Made by a program: the position numbers and the translations under genes. The notes under the pieces were generated by a model. That model did not search any database. It saw nothing but the letters and a program-made list of their open reading frames with translations, and was not told the DNA's origin. Shown piece by piece: positions 1-14,638 of a stretch of DNA of 64,000 nucleotides; position 1 is the stretch's first letter, and each line of letters begins with the position of its first letter. This DNA is from Mugil cephalus (taxonomy: Eukaryota > Chordata > Actinopteri > Mugiliformes > Mugilidae): NCBI RefSeq assembly GCF_022458985.1, contig NC_061776.1, forward strand, positions 7,380,379-7,444,378, given 5' to 3'.

Positions 1-994
1 AAGCCGTGTTCATACATACACGTACCTCCTCCTCAGACAAACACACAACCCGACACGTGCTCAAGGAATATAGTGTAGTTTATTAACTCTAATAGATGTG
101 TTATATTAAATATTAAAAACATCAAGTAAAAATGGCCACATACCGTATGTACACAGCAGCAAAAGCAGGAGTCTGGGCTGAACTGAGCAGGTCACTGTTG
201 TTGTGCTTTTAGTTTCTACTAGAGGAACAAACGATAGATAACATAAACCCTTGTGCTACACACGCCATATGTGAAACGAAGCCACAAACACGTCTCGGTG
301 TTTCTACGTTAAAGGTTTTTTATTTTTCAGACACAAAGTGTTGAGTGCAGCTAGGCGGGTTAGCACATTTATATCAGGGTCACCGGTAAATAGAATTCTT
401 TGTGCCTCCTGAAGATAACAGCGTGTTCAGGGCAGGAAAACGGCCGAGTGGCTTTTCCAGACATTTATCTAGCACCAAATGATGTTTTATTTGAAACTAA
501 TATTAGGTTACTCTCCCACCCTGACGGACGTGCAGCACATCTCATAACAATATTTTCATCTAAAGGAGTTTCAGGTTTCTAACGTTTTCTCGTTATAATC
601 TAGTAGCATTAATCTGTAGGTGAAAATAAAGCATCTAAACGTCAACCACCCATATACTCGTTGTCTTTGTGGCCCACAGGACAAATGGCCTCGGTTAACC
701 CCACCTACAGCATAGTATTGTCATTTAAATGTAGATATAGGCAAAGGTGATTGGAGCTAACACAACGAATCAAAGAGAAAGAGAGAGCACGGAACACTTA
801 AACGAAGACGGACGTACAAATAAAAGACAAAATGCCAAGAAATATACTCTTTTCGTGTGGTAACAGAAGAAGATATGGCATATACTGCAGAACTAATGAA
901 ACTAATCGTTTGCTTTAAATGGAAAAGGTCCTGCAGACAGTAACTGATGATGTGGAGGGCGATATACTGAAGGTCTCTGTAAACATTCTCCGTC
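1..994. other. 3' flank and probable 3' UTR of kcnj9
   Basis: No coding sequence was recognised here. It lies downstream of the kcnj9 stop codon, which is read on the minus strand. Minus-strand AATAAA hexamers (TTTATT on the plus strand) occur at 486-491, 319-324 and 79-84; the first would give a 3' UTR of about 500 nt. Which one is used cannot be told from sequence. Confidence 0.4.
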
Positions 995-3900
995 CTAGGC
1001 CTCTGATTCGGATTGGTCCGTGGCGACGCTGCCGTTCAGCTCGCCCAGTCCTGATTGCTCCTGGATGTCAGTCATCTCCCCGACCACGAAGGTGGGCTCG
1101 CCCCCTTTGCTGTTGGCCGAGCCGCTGTCCGGCTGCTTGGCCGCCGGGTTGGTCAGGGTGGGCTCCTCGTCCAGTCTGCTGGAGATGGACCAGTACAGGT
1201 GAGCGTCCAGTCTGGCTGCGGCCAATGAGAGCTCTCGCGCTGAGCAGGAGGGCGTGACCACCTTGTGGGGAAAGGGCGGGAAAAGTGTGAGGACTAATAT
1301 GTGAAGAGACTTCTTGGAAAAGGAAGGTGGCCATGTTTTTCTGGTCTTCATAACAACCATTAACGAATCCTAATAATTTCGCTCAGGAAATACTGCGATA
1401 GCTCTTGGTACAGGCTACAGGATCACATCTCAGGACAATGTATTTTAATTATAGCTTGTAGCTAAAACCACTGAGGATCCTGTGAGAAACTACTGGCAGC
1501 TTCTAGCCTGGAATCCAGCCCAAACATCGACTTTTTAAATGAGGAGAGTTGCTCTGGAGCATAGACTGTAGAAAAGACTAAAAAAACAAACAAACCAAGA
1601 ACCAAAGCAAGTAGAGCTCCCCCTGGTGTCTGACTCCAGTATAGGTCATAAGCTCCACCTCCTCCATGTTAGCGGATGGGCCAAACAAAAACACTAAAAG
1701 ACACGTCAAATATGTTTTTTTCAAATATATTTTTTTCAAAGATGTTTTAAATCATTTTAGATAGTTAATATATTAATGTATGTTCAATTTTAGTTTTAGT
1801 TATTTGACGCTATACAAACAGGATGCTCAAAAAAACAACAGTGTACGCGTTTAATGCAAAAAATATGTGTACAAAACATTCTAACTGCATTGATGGCTAC
1901 GCTGACTGCTTGCTAGCTCAGATTATTGATCCAATCAGTTTCCTGTATGAAGCATAATTTCATTAACAGGTCAGCATATCCATTTATCCATTACTTCATC
2001 TTTTTGCCTCAAATATCTGCAAAACTAATTCCACTCCCATTGGTCTCGGCCGTCTCCTACCACTAGCTCTATGCTAACATGCTGAACTAAAAGGGTGATC
2101 ACGTTAACGTTGTCGTACCTGCTAAACATCAGCATGTCAAGATGGTTAGCATTACAATGTTAGAGTTTAGCTTAAAGTACTGCCCTGTTTATGTGCAGAG
2201 TTAATCCTGCTATTAACTATGGCTTCATCCATCAGGTGTCGTATAAACTCACGTAGAATAGTCAGTAAACTCAGGACGAGCCAAGTTTAACAACTTTTTT
2301 ACCATAGCAGATTTGGTTTGGTTTTTCATATGTTCCTTTCCTGTTTGGCTCCTTTTCACGAGCAGTTCCTACATTTCCCAGCATGCCTTTCAACAAACCT
2401 CAAGAGATGCTTGAGAATTCAGCTGCTGGTTACACATGTAGGTGGAGACAGGAATAGGGCTGACGGAGAAGGATTTGTTCCAGTTCCATTGTCCTAATGC
2501 TGAATCTGAACTTTGTGTGTCGATGTTTACAGTTATTTAAATTATCTTGACATGAAATATAAACCATAAAGATTAAAATCATACACCAGCCTTGGGAGGC
2601 GTTACCTCGAACGTGTGGTGAAAGGCCCCGTAGTCGATGTCGAAGAAGCCCTCAGCCAGGGACATCATCGGGCTGAACCTGTGGCCCCACATCACCTCCT
2701 CCGTGAGGTAGGAGCTCCTCGCCTGGCACGTCATCCCTGCACAAACAAACCAAAACTCATTCACATTGTTCCTGGCAAAGAAACTGAAATAAACAAACAA
2801 ACAAAACAAAACGTTTGTGGCAAAGTAGAAGCACTGCCCCTAAAACTCTGATTCAGAAATAATGAATTCAGTTTAATCGGTGTGCTGTCGCAGTATGAAT
2901 TTTCCTCACAGTGGAGTTGTGACTGTCAGCTTCTTCTCTGTAGCCCGGCGCTCTGACTAAGGGAATCAATATTTGCAGTAGGCGGAGAGGCCACCTCTAC
3001 CTCATGAATAGCTCTGATACATACAGATGAGAACTCTGTCCTCGTGGCATGAATTTGACATAAGCAAGATATGAGAAGGGGCTTAAGGAAAACAGCCTGG
3101 TCCGAACTGTGCCAGGGTTAGATGCTGGATAATTCATTCTGTTTAAACCGTAGGTCTTCAACAGGCGGTCCGTGACCCCTAGGGGTCCAAGGAGGTACTG
3201 CAGGGGCAAATCTATGGTTGATTAGACATTTTTTTTATATATTTTTTTGTTTGTATGTATTTTTTTGTCAGGCAGTTGCACAGCCACCCTACTGTTGCAC
3301 ATGTTTGAAATAAAAAAAATGAAGCTTAATATTGAATTCAAAGTGATAATAATAATTTATACTTATAAACAGCACTAGGTCCAGTTTAATATAGAACATA
3401 CAGTAATCTCTCCTTCGGTTTGGGGTCCTTGGCCTGAGAAATGTTGAATCCCTGGTTTAAACTGTTTGTTATTTTAGTTTTCAGACGGTAAAACTCAGAC
3501 GGTAAACGTCTCTTTAACCCTATTGTAAACACAGACGCTTTAAATGTGTTCAAAACAACTCATTAGACCTTCAGAGCAGAATTAATCAGCAAGTGTAACA
3601 CAACAAATTCACATTTAATGCTTTTAGGCGATGATTAATCAAGAGGGTGTGAGCACAGAGGGGCTGTGTTCCTTGCTCCGGGTTAGATGACTCTCTGTGT
3701 TTTAGCTCCTCGCTTAGAAAAACATTCGCGGCGCAGCGTATGTACATCCCCACATGATCACGACGCACGCTTCCTGAAACAGCTTCCAAGACAAAAACCG
3801 CTCTGAACTCATCGTCGTGGAAGAGGAGTCTCATTCTCTAATGGACGGTTTTTAGAAGCGCCGCTTTCTGTTAAAACAGCGGCGGCATTAGTGTCACGCC

Positions 3901-6900
3901 GCGCCGCCGCATGCCTCCGCGAGATTAATTTTGCTAATGCTCGATTCTAGTTGACGCAGCCAAACATGCATTTACAGCGCCGTGGACAGTGGGACTTTAC
4001 AGTCAAATTAAATTGCCGGGTATTATTCATCATACAATGTAACGCCGTTAAGTTTTTATGCTTTATAGCATCTTTATTACTTTACACCACAAAAGCTGCT
4101 GCAGTAAATCAGGGGAAAATGCTGCTAATGGTATTGTTTGCTTAGCCTCATACATTTTAAATTAAAAGCATCTGCGGGTCAATAAACATTTATTTTCCAG
4201 CGGTAGCGTATTCATTTTCCTGCACAGTACACAAAAACATCAGACTTTAAGGCTGCCACCTTTAAAGAATATAAATCAAGGGGAAGTTTGTTCCTTTTAA
4301 CCCGTTTCTCACCGGTTGCCTCCACCATCCCCTCCAAGATGACCACGATCTCAAAGTCCTCCTTCTCCAGCTGGGACTGCGACATGTCCCAGAAGGGCGA
4401 GTGGACGTCGATCTCGTGGGAGATCACCAGCGGCGAGACCAGGAAGAGGCGGTCGTCTCCCGTCTCGAAGCCCACGCTGATGTCTGTCTGGTCCAGGGGG
4501 ATGAACTCACCTGGAGGAGACAGAGACCGACGGTCCGGATCAGGGGTTTTTTCCACCGTGAGAAAAGGTTCAAGCACCGAGTAAAGAGTGACGGGGGCCT
4601 CACCCTCCTGAGTCTGCTTGGACTTGATGAGCTTGGCCCTCATGTTGGCCCCGACGATGTGGGAACTGCGGAGGTCGCCCACCCTGAACATGAGGCAGAG
4701 CTTGTCGTCCCTCAGGGAGATGACGGCGTGCTTGGAGAACACCAGCGTCTCGGCTCGTTTGTTGGGCTGCGAGATCTTCACGAACATGCAGCCGACCTGG
4801 ACGGACAGGGGGAAGTCGAGAGCGGCAGGAGGTTCATTTTAAGGCGGCTCGCGCTAGTCTGCGTTCGTAATTAACACGTCCACCTAACGGCCTTCATGGC
4901 TGGAACACAGGAAGCTCTCTTCAATATTTAAACCGGCAGTGACACTTGAGTTAACCTCTATTTTTAATGCATACTAAAACATCATGACCGTCGGTTGTTA
5001 ACGTGGCATGTTTCCAGCTCCCGAACATGCATAAACATGATTCACCCTTCACTGTGTGTGTGTGTGTGTGCGTATGAGCTCATCCTCATCAAAAGAGTGC
5101 TTACTCTGTGCAAAAAAAAAAAAAAACTTCATCAGCACTTTCAAAGTAAATCTTTCAGGAGGAAAAAACCATCTGCACGGAACTGGTGTCATTCCGTCGG
5201 CACCGCATTTCTAAGTTCACCCTTTTCTCAAGGCGCAAGAAAAAACATTTAATTCAGTTAAATCTCTGTTTAATCAAACACACTCAGGTCAAACAGTATT
5301 TGTACGTACTCCCTTATTTACCAAATGTAATTAGAACGATTTTAACAGAACCTGAAAGCCTATTTTCATGTGTTTCTTTTTTCCTTTGACTATACTTCCT
5401 TGTGTCAGATCTGCAAACAAAACTAATATTATAATAATATTATATTATTATCCTATTGGTTGAGAGGAGGGGCCTCTATGGTGGATCATCCCACAGATCC
5501 TTCATCAGTTTGGGATCTAGTGAATTTTTTTTGGAGGCCAGGTGACTATTTTGTCTATTTTTATTTAGAAGAGGAAGATATTATATATGTCCACGAATTC
5601 TCTAGTATAAATGCGACATTAAACAAAATGTATGAAGTATGAGTTGTTCATTAATTACTTCATATAGATCTTAAATGTTGAGTGTTTGTGAAGGACACAC
5701 AGTTCTGTAGTTACATGAAAATATGAAATAAGCAAATATCAACTATAATTGAGCTCTTTTTTTTCCCTCAAGGTACTTTGTTGAAATTTTTTTTTTGCTC
5801 ATCAACCACAACAGTCCTCTACAGCTCCCTCAACAGGAGAAGGGAGGAGGAATTTATTCTAAGTTGACAGTGACTTAAGAAATAAGAGTGACTAAGAATA
5901 AGAATAAGTCTCAGAATGTGATGTCTGAAGGTCCTTAGACATAGAAGACATAGTGGTTGCATTTGCTTTTAAAAGAAAAATGCACTAGGGCTACAGTTTT
6001 GTAAGCAAACGTGTAATCAAGACCAAAGTGTAAAAACTCAAGATATTATATCCAAGGGGCCTCATGCCTTTGGCCCCCAGACTGTCTTCATGCTACATGT
6101 CTAAGAAACATCCACACGAATGAATCTCAGGTCCAGAAGTTCCCCAGCAGAACACTGAATTGTCACAAGATGGTTTAAATGTTACTTACTTTTCCGGTCT
6201 GTGGTCATAATGTTGTGGCTGATTTGTGTAAACAAGTGTTTGCAGTAACATATAATTCATAATAATATTTGAATTATCTGGCATTTATGTGTAGTTCTCT
6301 CATTAATCACTATATTGCTCCTTCCTATTATCATAACTGTCCTCCCCGGTGATTTTTTAAACATAATTTCTCACCATGAAGGCGTTGACCATTGATCCCA
6401 GTATCGCTTGTAGCAGCAGCAGCATCGTTCCCACTGGACACTGGTCGGTGATGACGCGGTGGCCGTAGCCAATGGTGGTCTCCGTCTCGATCGAGAAGAG
6501 GAAAGCCGAGATGAAGCCGTTGACATTGTTGACGCACGGCGTCCACGTCTCGTCCTCCAGATGGTCCAGATCACCCCTTGGGATGGAGGGAGGGAGGAAA
6601 AAGGGGGAGAACGTGCGAGAGGCAGAAGAGGAGAGGGGGGTGGGGGTGTAGCAGGTGACAAAGTGGGTGTCGGGAGGGAAAAATAGACAAGAGAGTGAGA
6701 AGATTTATATTTTTAGACCGGAGGTGCGGAAATATATAGATGACGGCTCATCTCTCTCCTTTTAAATGTGCCACCTCCTTTCAGCCGGTAATGAATAGAA
6801 GTAATCCTGCTCACCAGATTTAACCGGGGGGATTAACGCAACGTTTGTACTGTCACTTTTTCTCCATCCCGCTAAAAAATGAGACCACCTTTCATCATTT

Positions 6901-9690
6901 TTCAACCACGCACAACATCTGCTGGAGTTTCTTCAGTCCTGGAAAGAAGTTCCTTTCAAACACACAGCTCCTAATTTAACACAGCTCCAGCCAGAGAGGG
7001 AGAGCTAATTAATGAAAGTGGTGTTAAGTAATTTATATAATCTATTACTTTTATTGACCTGTGTTGGTGACCGAGGAATTGCGGCATAACACCGACAGCT
7101 CTCTGGCGCGCATTAAAATGGCCTGTAATGGATATAAAAAGGTCGCCGCTTTACGAGGGGAATACGTTAGCTAATTAAAGAGGGGATCCATCTAGTCGAC
7201 GCGTCTGGTGAAGGGGTGGCACATCATGATGAAATACGGCGTAATAATCACAATACTGCTTTGTCATCTGCTTTTTTTTTTTTCTTTTTTCTTTTTGGCT
7301 GAAAAGCCTCGGTTGCAAGAATGTCTAAAAAAGCCTGATGATCTCATTAGAGTAATAATCTGACATCTGGGAAATATGAGAGTTTGATGAGGAGATCGAT
7401 TTGCTAGCTGTCCGCTAAGTGTGATGCTATCGCTGTTAGATGGGTTAGCGCCCCTCTCGAAAAACGTATCAATTAATTTGGGATTAATAAAGCGTCTTCC
7501 TATCTATCTATCTATCTTGTACACAGATCAGGCATAACATTATGACCACCTTCCTAATATGGTGTAGGTCTCCCCTTGTGTCTCCAGAACAGTTGTGACT
7601 CATCAAAGAAAATGGACATGGACCTTTGAGTCCACGTCAACACCTTCACGCTTTTTTGAGTTGTTCCTAAAATTTTTTTGTGTGTTTGTGTATCTGTCAT
7701 CAAGGAGCGTCATTGCTATGCTAACGTCCACAAGAATGAACGTCCAAACGTCTGAACTGTCTCAAGGTCTTACCTACAGTAGGCTATGAGGTACCAGATG
7801 GCCCCGAAGAAGAGCCATGTGACGGCGTAGGCCATGACGAAGACGAAGAGCGAGCAGCGCCAGTTGAGGTCCACCAGCGTGGTGAAGATGTCCGTCAGGT
7901 AGCGATAGGTCTCCCGCATGTTCCCGTGCTGCACGTTGCAGCGGCCGTTCTTCTCGACGTAGCGCTGCCTCTTACGCCGAGTCCGGGCTGGTGAAGAGAG
8001 AAGAGGGAAAAGACCGTTAGAAAAGGCTGAAAACACGGGTTCTCTGGTAGGAAAGCCTCGGTTTTTTTTTTTTTGTGACTTCCCCCGACATGAATCGGTG
8101 GTCTCATAACCTCCATTTTTCAGGAAACCTCTTCAGAAGCCTTAGAAAACACATGCTTTCTAAATTACTGAAAGGTTTTTTCCCGTTTGAAGCTGCAACA
8201 GTCAGAGGCCGGGAGACGAACGCAGACTGGGAGGCATTTGAGGATAAATACGAGGAGGCGTCAAGGGACAAGTCTAGTCAGAGAGCTGCAGTTTGTCTCA
8301 GAGGAAAGTCAGGCTGGTGAGGAGAGGAAAACTGAAATAGAAACAGACAGGTGAGGAAATGAAAGCAGACGAGGAGCAACGGGACAACGTCATCAAGCGC
8401 TCCGAGGGAAGAAAGGCTAAAAGATCGGACTCAAGTTACCTTTTCTCTGCTATGTGTGAATATTTCTTTTCACAAACTGATGCCTCTTTGAAGTGCTTTG
8501 ATTTTTCTCTGAGTGAGCGACACCAAAACCAAATGGTGTCGCTCATTTTCTTAAACAATTGGACTTGTGGAGTTTCTTGAAGACGTTTCTTGCAAGTAGC
8601 TTCTTCAGTTCGAAAAGGAGCAAACTGACCTGACTATGGTCTGTTACTGACCAGATATTTAGTTTTTTCTCCAATGAATGGTTCTCTAACAACCTCATTA
8701 ACTTCTTGGGAACTGATGTCCACCTCCACCAATCAGAGAAAGGTTTCCAGTTTGACATCCTTCCTTAATTCCTCCTTCAATCATCTTTGTTCTCTGACTG
8801 AAATGTGGACATTGTTGTCTTCAAAGGAGCATCTCCTTTGTCCTTAAGGTGTAGGTGGACGAATCCTTCTCTGAACAACGGACTGAGATATAATCTACCA
8901 TCAATACACAACATCTCTGCCCAGAAAGTTTCACACCTTCATTCTGGAGTCTCAGGACCAAAACAGTTTCCTCCAACTAGCTTTGTATCTGATTGCTAGC
9001 TGACATTATCGTCCAGTGAGTTACTCGGATGAAACATCTTCAAGAAATCCAGTTGTCCTCATTTTCAGCTTTTTTGGAGAAGAAAATGCAGACACCTCAC
9101 AGACACATCTCTCCACAGCTGTTTAATTAACTGTGTTTTTAGGCTTTAGGCTTCAGACAGAGAAGAGGAACTTTCTGAAAAACAATATTTGCGCAGCAGC
9201 ACAGTCCAAATGAGAGCGTCTCCTCTACTGCTCAAGGTGAGAAGGAGTAGGTGGATGTAGAGCGACCGTTGAGTCAATAGTTCCCAGTCTTTGGTGAAGT
9301 TAAACATATATGAAAAATACAAATACAACAGTCGGTCAGGTCGAATTAAACGTCCAGGAAACAGCTGGCAACACAGTAAAGGGTCAACTCACCCCACCCG
9401 AATCGTCCCCTCTCCTTCTCCGTCCCCGGGGTCTTCTTCCTGTGCTGGTTGGCGGTGGCCTCCCGCTCGGCCAGCTTGTCCTGGAACGACCTGCTGACTT
9501 TGGCGGACGGCGGCGGGGAAGGCGTCGTCTCGGTGGTGACGACGTGGCCCAGCTCCTCCGACAGGTCGAAGGCTCCCGCGGAGGCCGCGGCCTTGGTGGC
9601 CTCCTCCGCTCCTTCCCCTTCCCCCCTCTCCTCCACGGGGAGGGAGAGGGAGTCGGGACGGGAGGGGAAGACAGAGTTCTCCAGCGCCAT
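995..9690 (-). CDS. kcnj9: G protein-gated inward rectifier K+ channel subunit 3 (GIRK3/Kir3.3)
   Basis: Coding exons on the minus strand are 9690-9393, 7987-7774, 6576-6375, 4796-4604, 4510-4313, 2736-2606 and 1261-995. All joins have GT/AG ends and keep frame, giving 500 aa. The product is a subunit of the plasma-membrane K+ channel opened by G-beta-gamma; GIRK3 usually works in heteromers in neurons. Visible features are a Kir3 N-terminal core (RQRYVEK, then [16 protein letters not shown]), TM1 near residues 142-168, the pore filter TIGYG at 205-209, TM2 after it, and the cytoplasmic Kir domain with [17 protein letters not shown] and [22 protein letters not shown]3 is chosen over GIRK2 because of [20 protein letters not shown] and the tail [20 protein letters not shown], as in mammalian KCNJ9. 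The start fits the mammalian opening (MALENSVF versus MAQENAAF). The acidic, Ala-rich stretch before the core is about 85 residues longer than in mammals, whose protein is 393 aa. The C-terminus ends ESEA, not ESKV. Confidence 0.93.
1262..2605 (-). other. kcnj9 intron 6 with teleost TAGC-type repeat
   Basis: This intron lies between the FE and VVTPS codons. No exon is seen in it. About 2068-2225 resembles a very common teleost repeat built of ATGCTAACATGCTGAAC, CCTGCTAAACATCAGCATG and similar phrases. The rest is unremarkable AT-rich sequence. Confidence 0.5.
3149..3454. mobile_element. hAT-like MITE in kcnj9 intron 5
   Basis: A 306-bp element is flanked on both sides by the identical 8-bp sequence GTTTAAAC (3141-3148 and 3455-3462), the target-duplication length typical of hAT transposons. 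The ends are imperfect inverted repeats (both carry a TTCAACA core near the tip). The inner sequence has the 'gtgacccctaggggtcc ... ggggtccttggcctgag' pattern found in hAT-derived vertebrate repeats. It has no coding capacity. Confidence 0.7.
5049..5072. repeat. (GT)n microsatellite
   Basis: A short GT dinucleotide run lies in kcnj9 intron 3 (4797-6374), followed by an A14 tract near 5111. The rest of this intron holds no recognised gene; a Tc1-like relic lies at 6091-6223. Confidence 0.7.
6091..6223. repeat. Tc1-like family relic (terminal fragment)
   Basis: The fragment contains ACATCCACACGAATGAAT, CCCCAGCAGAACA and a terminal GGTCATAATGTTGTGGCTGAT. The same ordered phrases recur at 50501-50646, and the terminal motif recurs at 7526, 38181, 38403, 42748 and 43964. 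The family looks like a decayed Tc1-like transposon; reading frames in the 29880-30405 copy support this. Confidence 0.6.
6780..7260. promoter_or_regulatory. Candidate conserved non-coding element in kcnj9 intron 2
   Basis: This stretch is non-repetitive, of mixed composition, and dense in homeodomain-type cores (CTAATTAATG at 7003, AGCTAATTAAAG near 7170), with runs such as AATGGCCTGTAATGGATA. It looks like ancient regulatory sequence in an intron of a neural channel gene. This is inferred from composition only; no alignment was possible. Confidence 0.25.
7497..7752. repeat. (TATC)n tract followed by Tc1-like family relic
   Basis: A short TATC run (about 7497-7516) precedes a family end, GATCAGGCATAACATTATGACCACC, starting at 7526. 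Family-typical text follows (GTGTAGGTCTCCCCTTGTG, ACAGTTGTGACTC). The copy is non-coding and abuts kcnj9 exon 2 at 7774. Confidence 0.6.
8514..8545. other. Perfect 12-bp hairpin in kcnj9 intron 1
   Basis: TGAGCGACACCA (8514-8525) and TGGTGTCGCTCA (8534-8545) are exact reverse complements around an 8-nt A-rich loop. It lies 15 bp outside the terminal-repeat element that starts at 8561. Confidence 0.7.
8561..9058. mobile_element. Non-autonomous element with terminal inverted repeats
   Basis: The left end (8561-8590, with AGTTTCTTGAAGACGTTTC) and the right end (9028-9058) are imperfect inverted repeats of about 30 bp sharing TTTCTTGAAGAYGTTTC. The left interior has GTAGCTTCTTCAGTTC. These phrases are typical of a repeat seen widely in teleosts. 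About 500 bp lie between the ends without an open frame. The superfamily cannot be assigned from sequence alone. Confidence 0.55.
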
Positions 9691-11460
9691 GGATTTATTT
9701 TAAAGATTATATATATATGTGTGTATTTGTGTATGTGTGTTTGTGTGTGGGGCGTAATTTGTGCGTTATTGATACCCTCCCTATGGCAGACTCTGTCCAG
9801 AGGCTATTGATTGGACCATTTGTTTGCTTGACTGAAGCCTGGAATAAAGAAGAAGAACACAATGATAAAATGAGTCCAGTGAATGGATTAGCTGCTTTAC
9901 TGTCACGGTAATTCACTGATGAATGATCGTTTTAACAGAGATAGGAGCTCCGTCTAAGACGTGCGTGCACGTTTTTTTTTTGCCTTTGCGGCATGCGGCT
10001 CACTTCTTGTCTTCATGATTGACACAAAACAAAGAAGAAAATAAAAACATTTAGTCCTACACAGCTGGATTGAGACACAAAAGGAGAATAAATCTAATGC
10101 TTAGATTCTTTCAAAGACGTCCAGTCTGACATATGCACATTACAGCCACTTTAGATGTTGTGCATGTTTCATAAAACACCTTGGGGTATGTGTGTGTTTG
10201 TGTGTGTGTATGTGTGTGGCCCATGCATATGTGCTTTGTGTTGTGTAAGTGTGCTACCTGCTATTTTAAATGTGGTGGATTCATAGCCTGCATACATGGG
10301 CTCAGCGAGATGTCTTACATAATGAGAGAAGAGTTAAATATGTATATGCACAGTGAGACGCGTCCTTGGGAATATTTGCCCAGTAAAATGGTGTCCTCTA
10401 GTTGTATAGCCTTGGATGGCGATGTGCGTCCATTTGGACAATTGGGCGAATGGACGCAAGAGGAGACTGATGGTGACAATCAAGATGACGCACTACGCCT
10501 GATGGATGGATCAGAAATAGCCTCTGTTACAGGGTGACTGTGAGTCAGCCAATAGAAAGCAAACGACCCAGCTTAATGGCAGAATGAACCGAATCCTACC
10601 TGCTCAGTGAAGCAACTTGTAGACGCGTAAGACCCGGGTCGGACAGATGTTTTATCATGAGGAAAATCCGGTCCAAGGACGAGGAGCCGGGCTCGGTAGA
10701 ATTGACTCGATGACACCCATTTCTGGTGTTTACCCACGACGCAGCGCCAATCCACTCCTGTTCGCTTTTCCAGGAAAAAAAAAAAAAAAAAGAGAAAAAA
10801 GAAAAAAGACCACCGTGATCCGACCACTCACAGTAAATCCGCGGCGATCAGCCCACTCGCTGCAGAATTAGCAAACAATTCAGACGCAGCCATCGGGGCT
10901 GCTGGAGAACATGGGTTTCGGGGCAGTGGTCGTGCGAAATGGTGGCAGCAGGATAACCCGGCAGCGCGGAGAGCTCCATCATCTGTGCATCTTAATGGAG
11001 TCAGGTGTAGAGCGGCGGAGGATGCTGTCATCAGCCCAGCCCCTATCAATCCTGCCTGCCTCAGACGCTCCTCATTTCCACAACAGAGGGGACGGTCGCG
11101 TCCCTCCTCTCTGTTGGCTGCAAGGCTCCTCAGCAATCTGCACAACTCAGACACGAGGAAGGCCTTATAATAAAGCCACTCAAACACCTCACGCAGTAAT
11201 AGGCTGCAACTATAAACCAGCGTTTTTTGTTTTTATTAAAAAAAATAATAATAATAATATCATGTTGATTCAAAATGTGTATTTTTTTTTTACTTTTGCA
11301 CAAGGAAATTTTATTATTAGGCTCCTTAAACACGTTAAAATTATTTAAAAATATATAATTAACTCAAACAATCTTAAAGTCACGTGTACACCGTCTTAGT
11401 CAATTATATCAGAGACTTTATTATATAATTAGCATTATTTGTGTTATTTTTTAAATCCGC
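9691..11460. promoter_or_regulatory. Intergenic region between divergent kcnj9 and eif3f; probable kcnj9 5' region
   Basis: No conserved protein is seen. GC-richer sequence at about 10610-11130, beyond a (GT)n stretch near 9711-9750 and another at 10181-10220, is a plausible site for kcnj9 promoter and non-coding 5' exons. An A17 tract lies at about 10774-10790. Open frames in this GC-rich part do not resemble known proteins and are treated as chance. Confidence 0.35.
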
Positions 11461-11517
11461 TGTTCGGCCGCCGGTCTCTAGGCGGCGGTATATGTGTTCG
11501 CTGAAGCCGGTGATCAA

Positions 11518-11529
11518 CCCTCCTTTTCC
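11518..11529 (+). promoter_or_regulatory. TOP-like pyrimidine tract before eif3f
   Basis: CCCTCCTTTTCC ends three bases before the eif3f ATG. Several eIF3 subunit mRNAs, eIF3f among them, are 5' terminal oligopyrimidine transcripts. If transcription starts at one of these cytosines, the leader is only about 15 nt. The start site itself was not observed. Confidence 0.4.
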
Positions 11530-11532
11530 AAC

Positions 11533-14566
<3,034 letters not shown>

Positions 14567-14638
14567 GCGGATTTCTTGTTTAAAAGTGGTTCATATTTAA
14601 TTTTTGTACTTTTTTTTTTTTTTTTTTGGGCTGAGATA

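Noticed and set aside
4401-4874. Plus-strand 157-aa frame
   Set aside because: It is a shadow of kcnj9 exons 4 and 5 on the other strand.
10828-11187. Minus-strand 119-aa frame upstream of kcnj9
   Set aside because: GC-rich sequence leaves frames open; no family resemblance. It is better explained as promoter or untranslated sequence.
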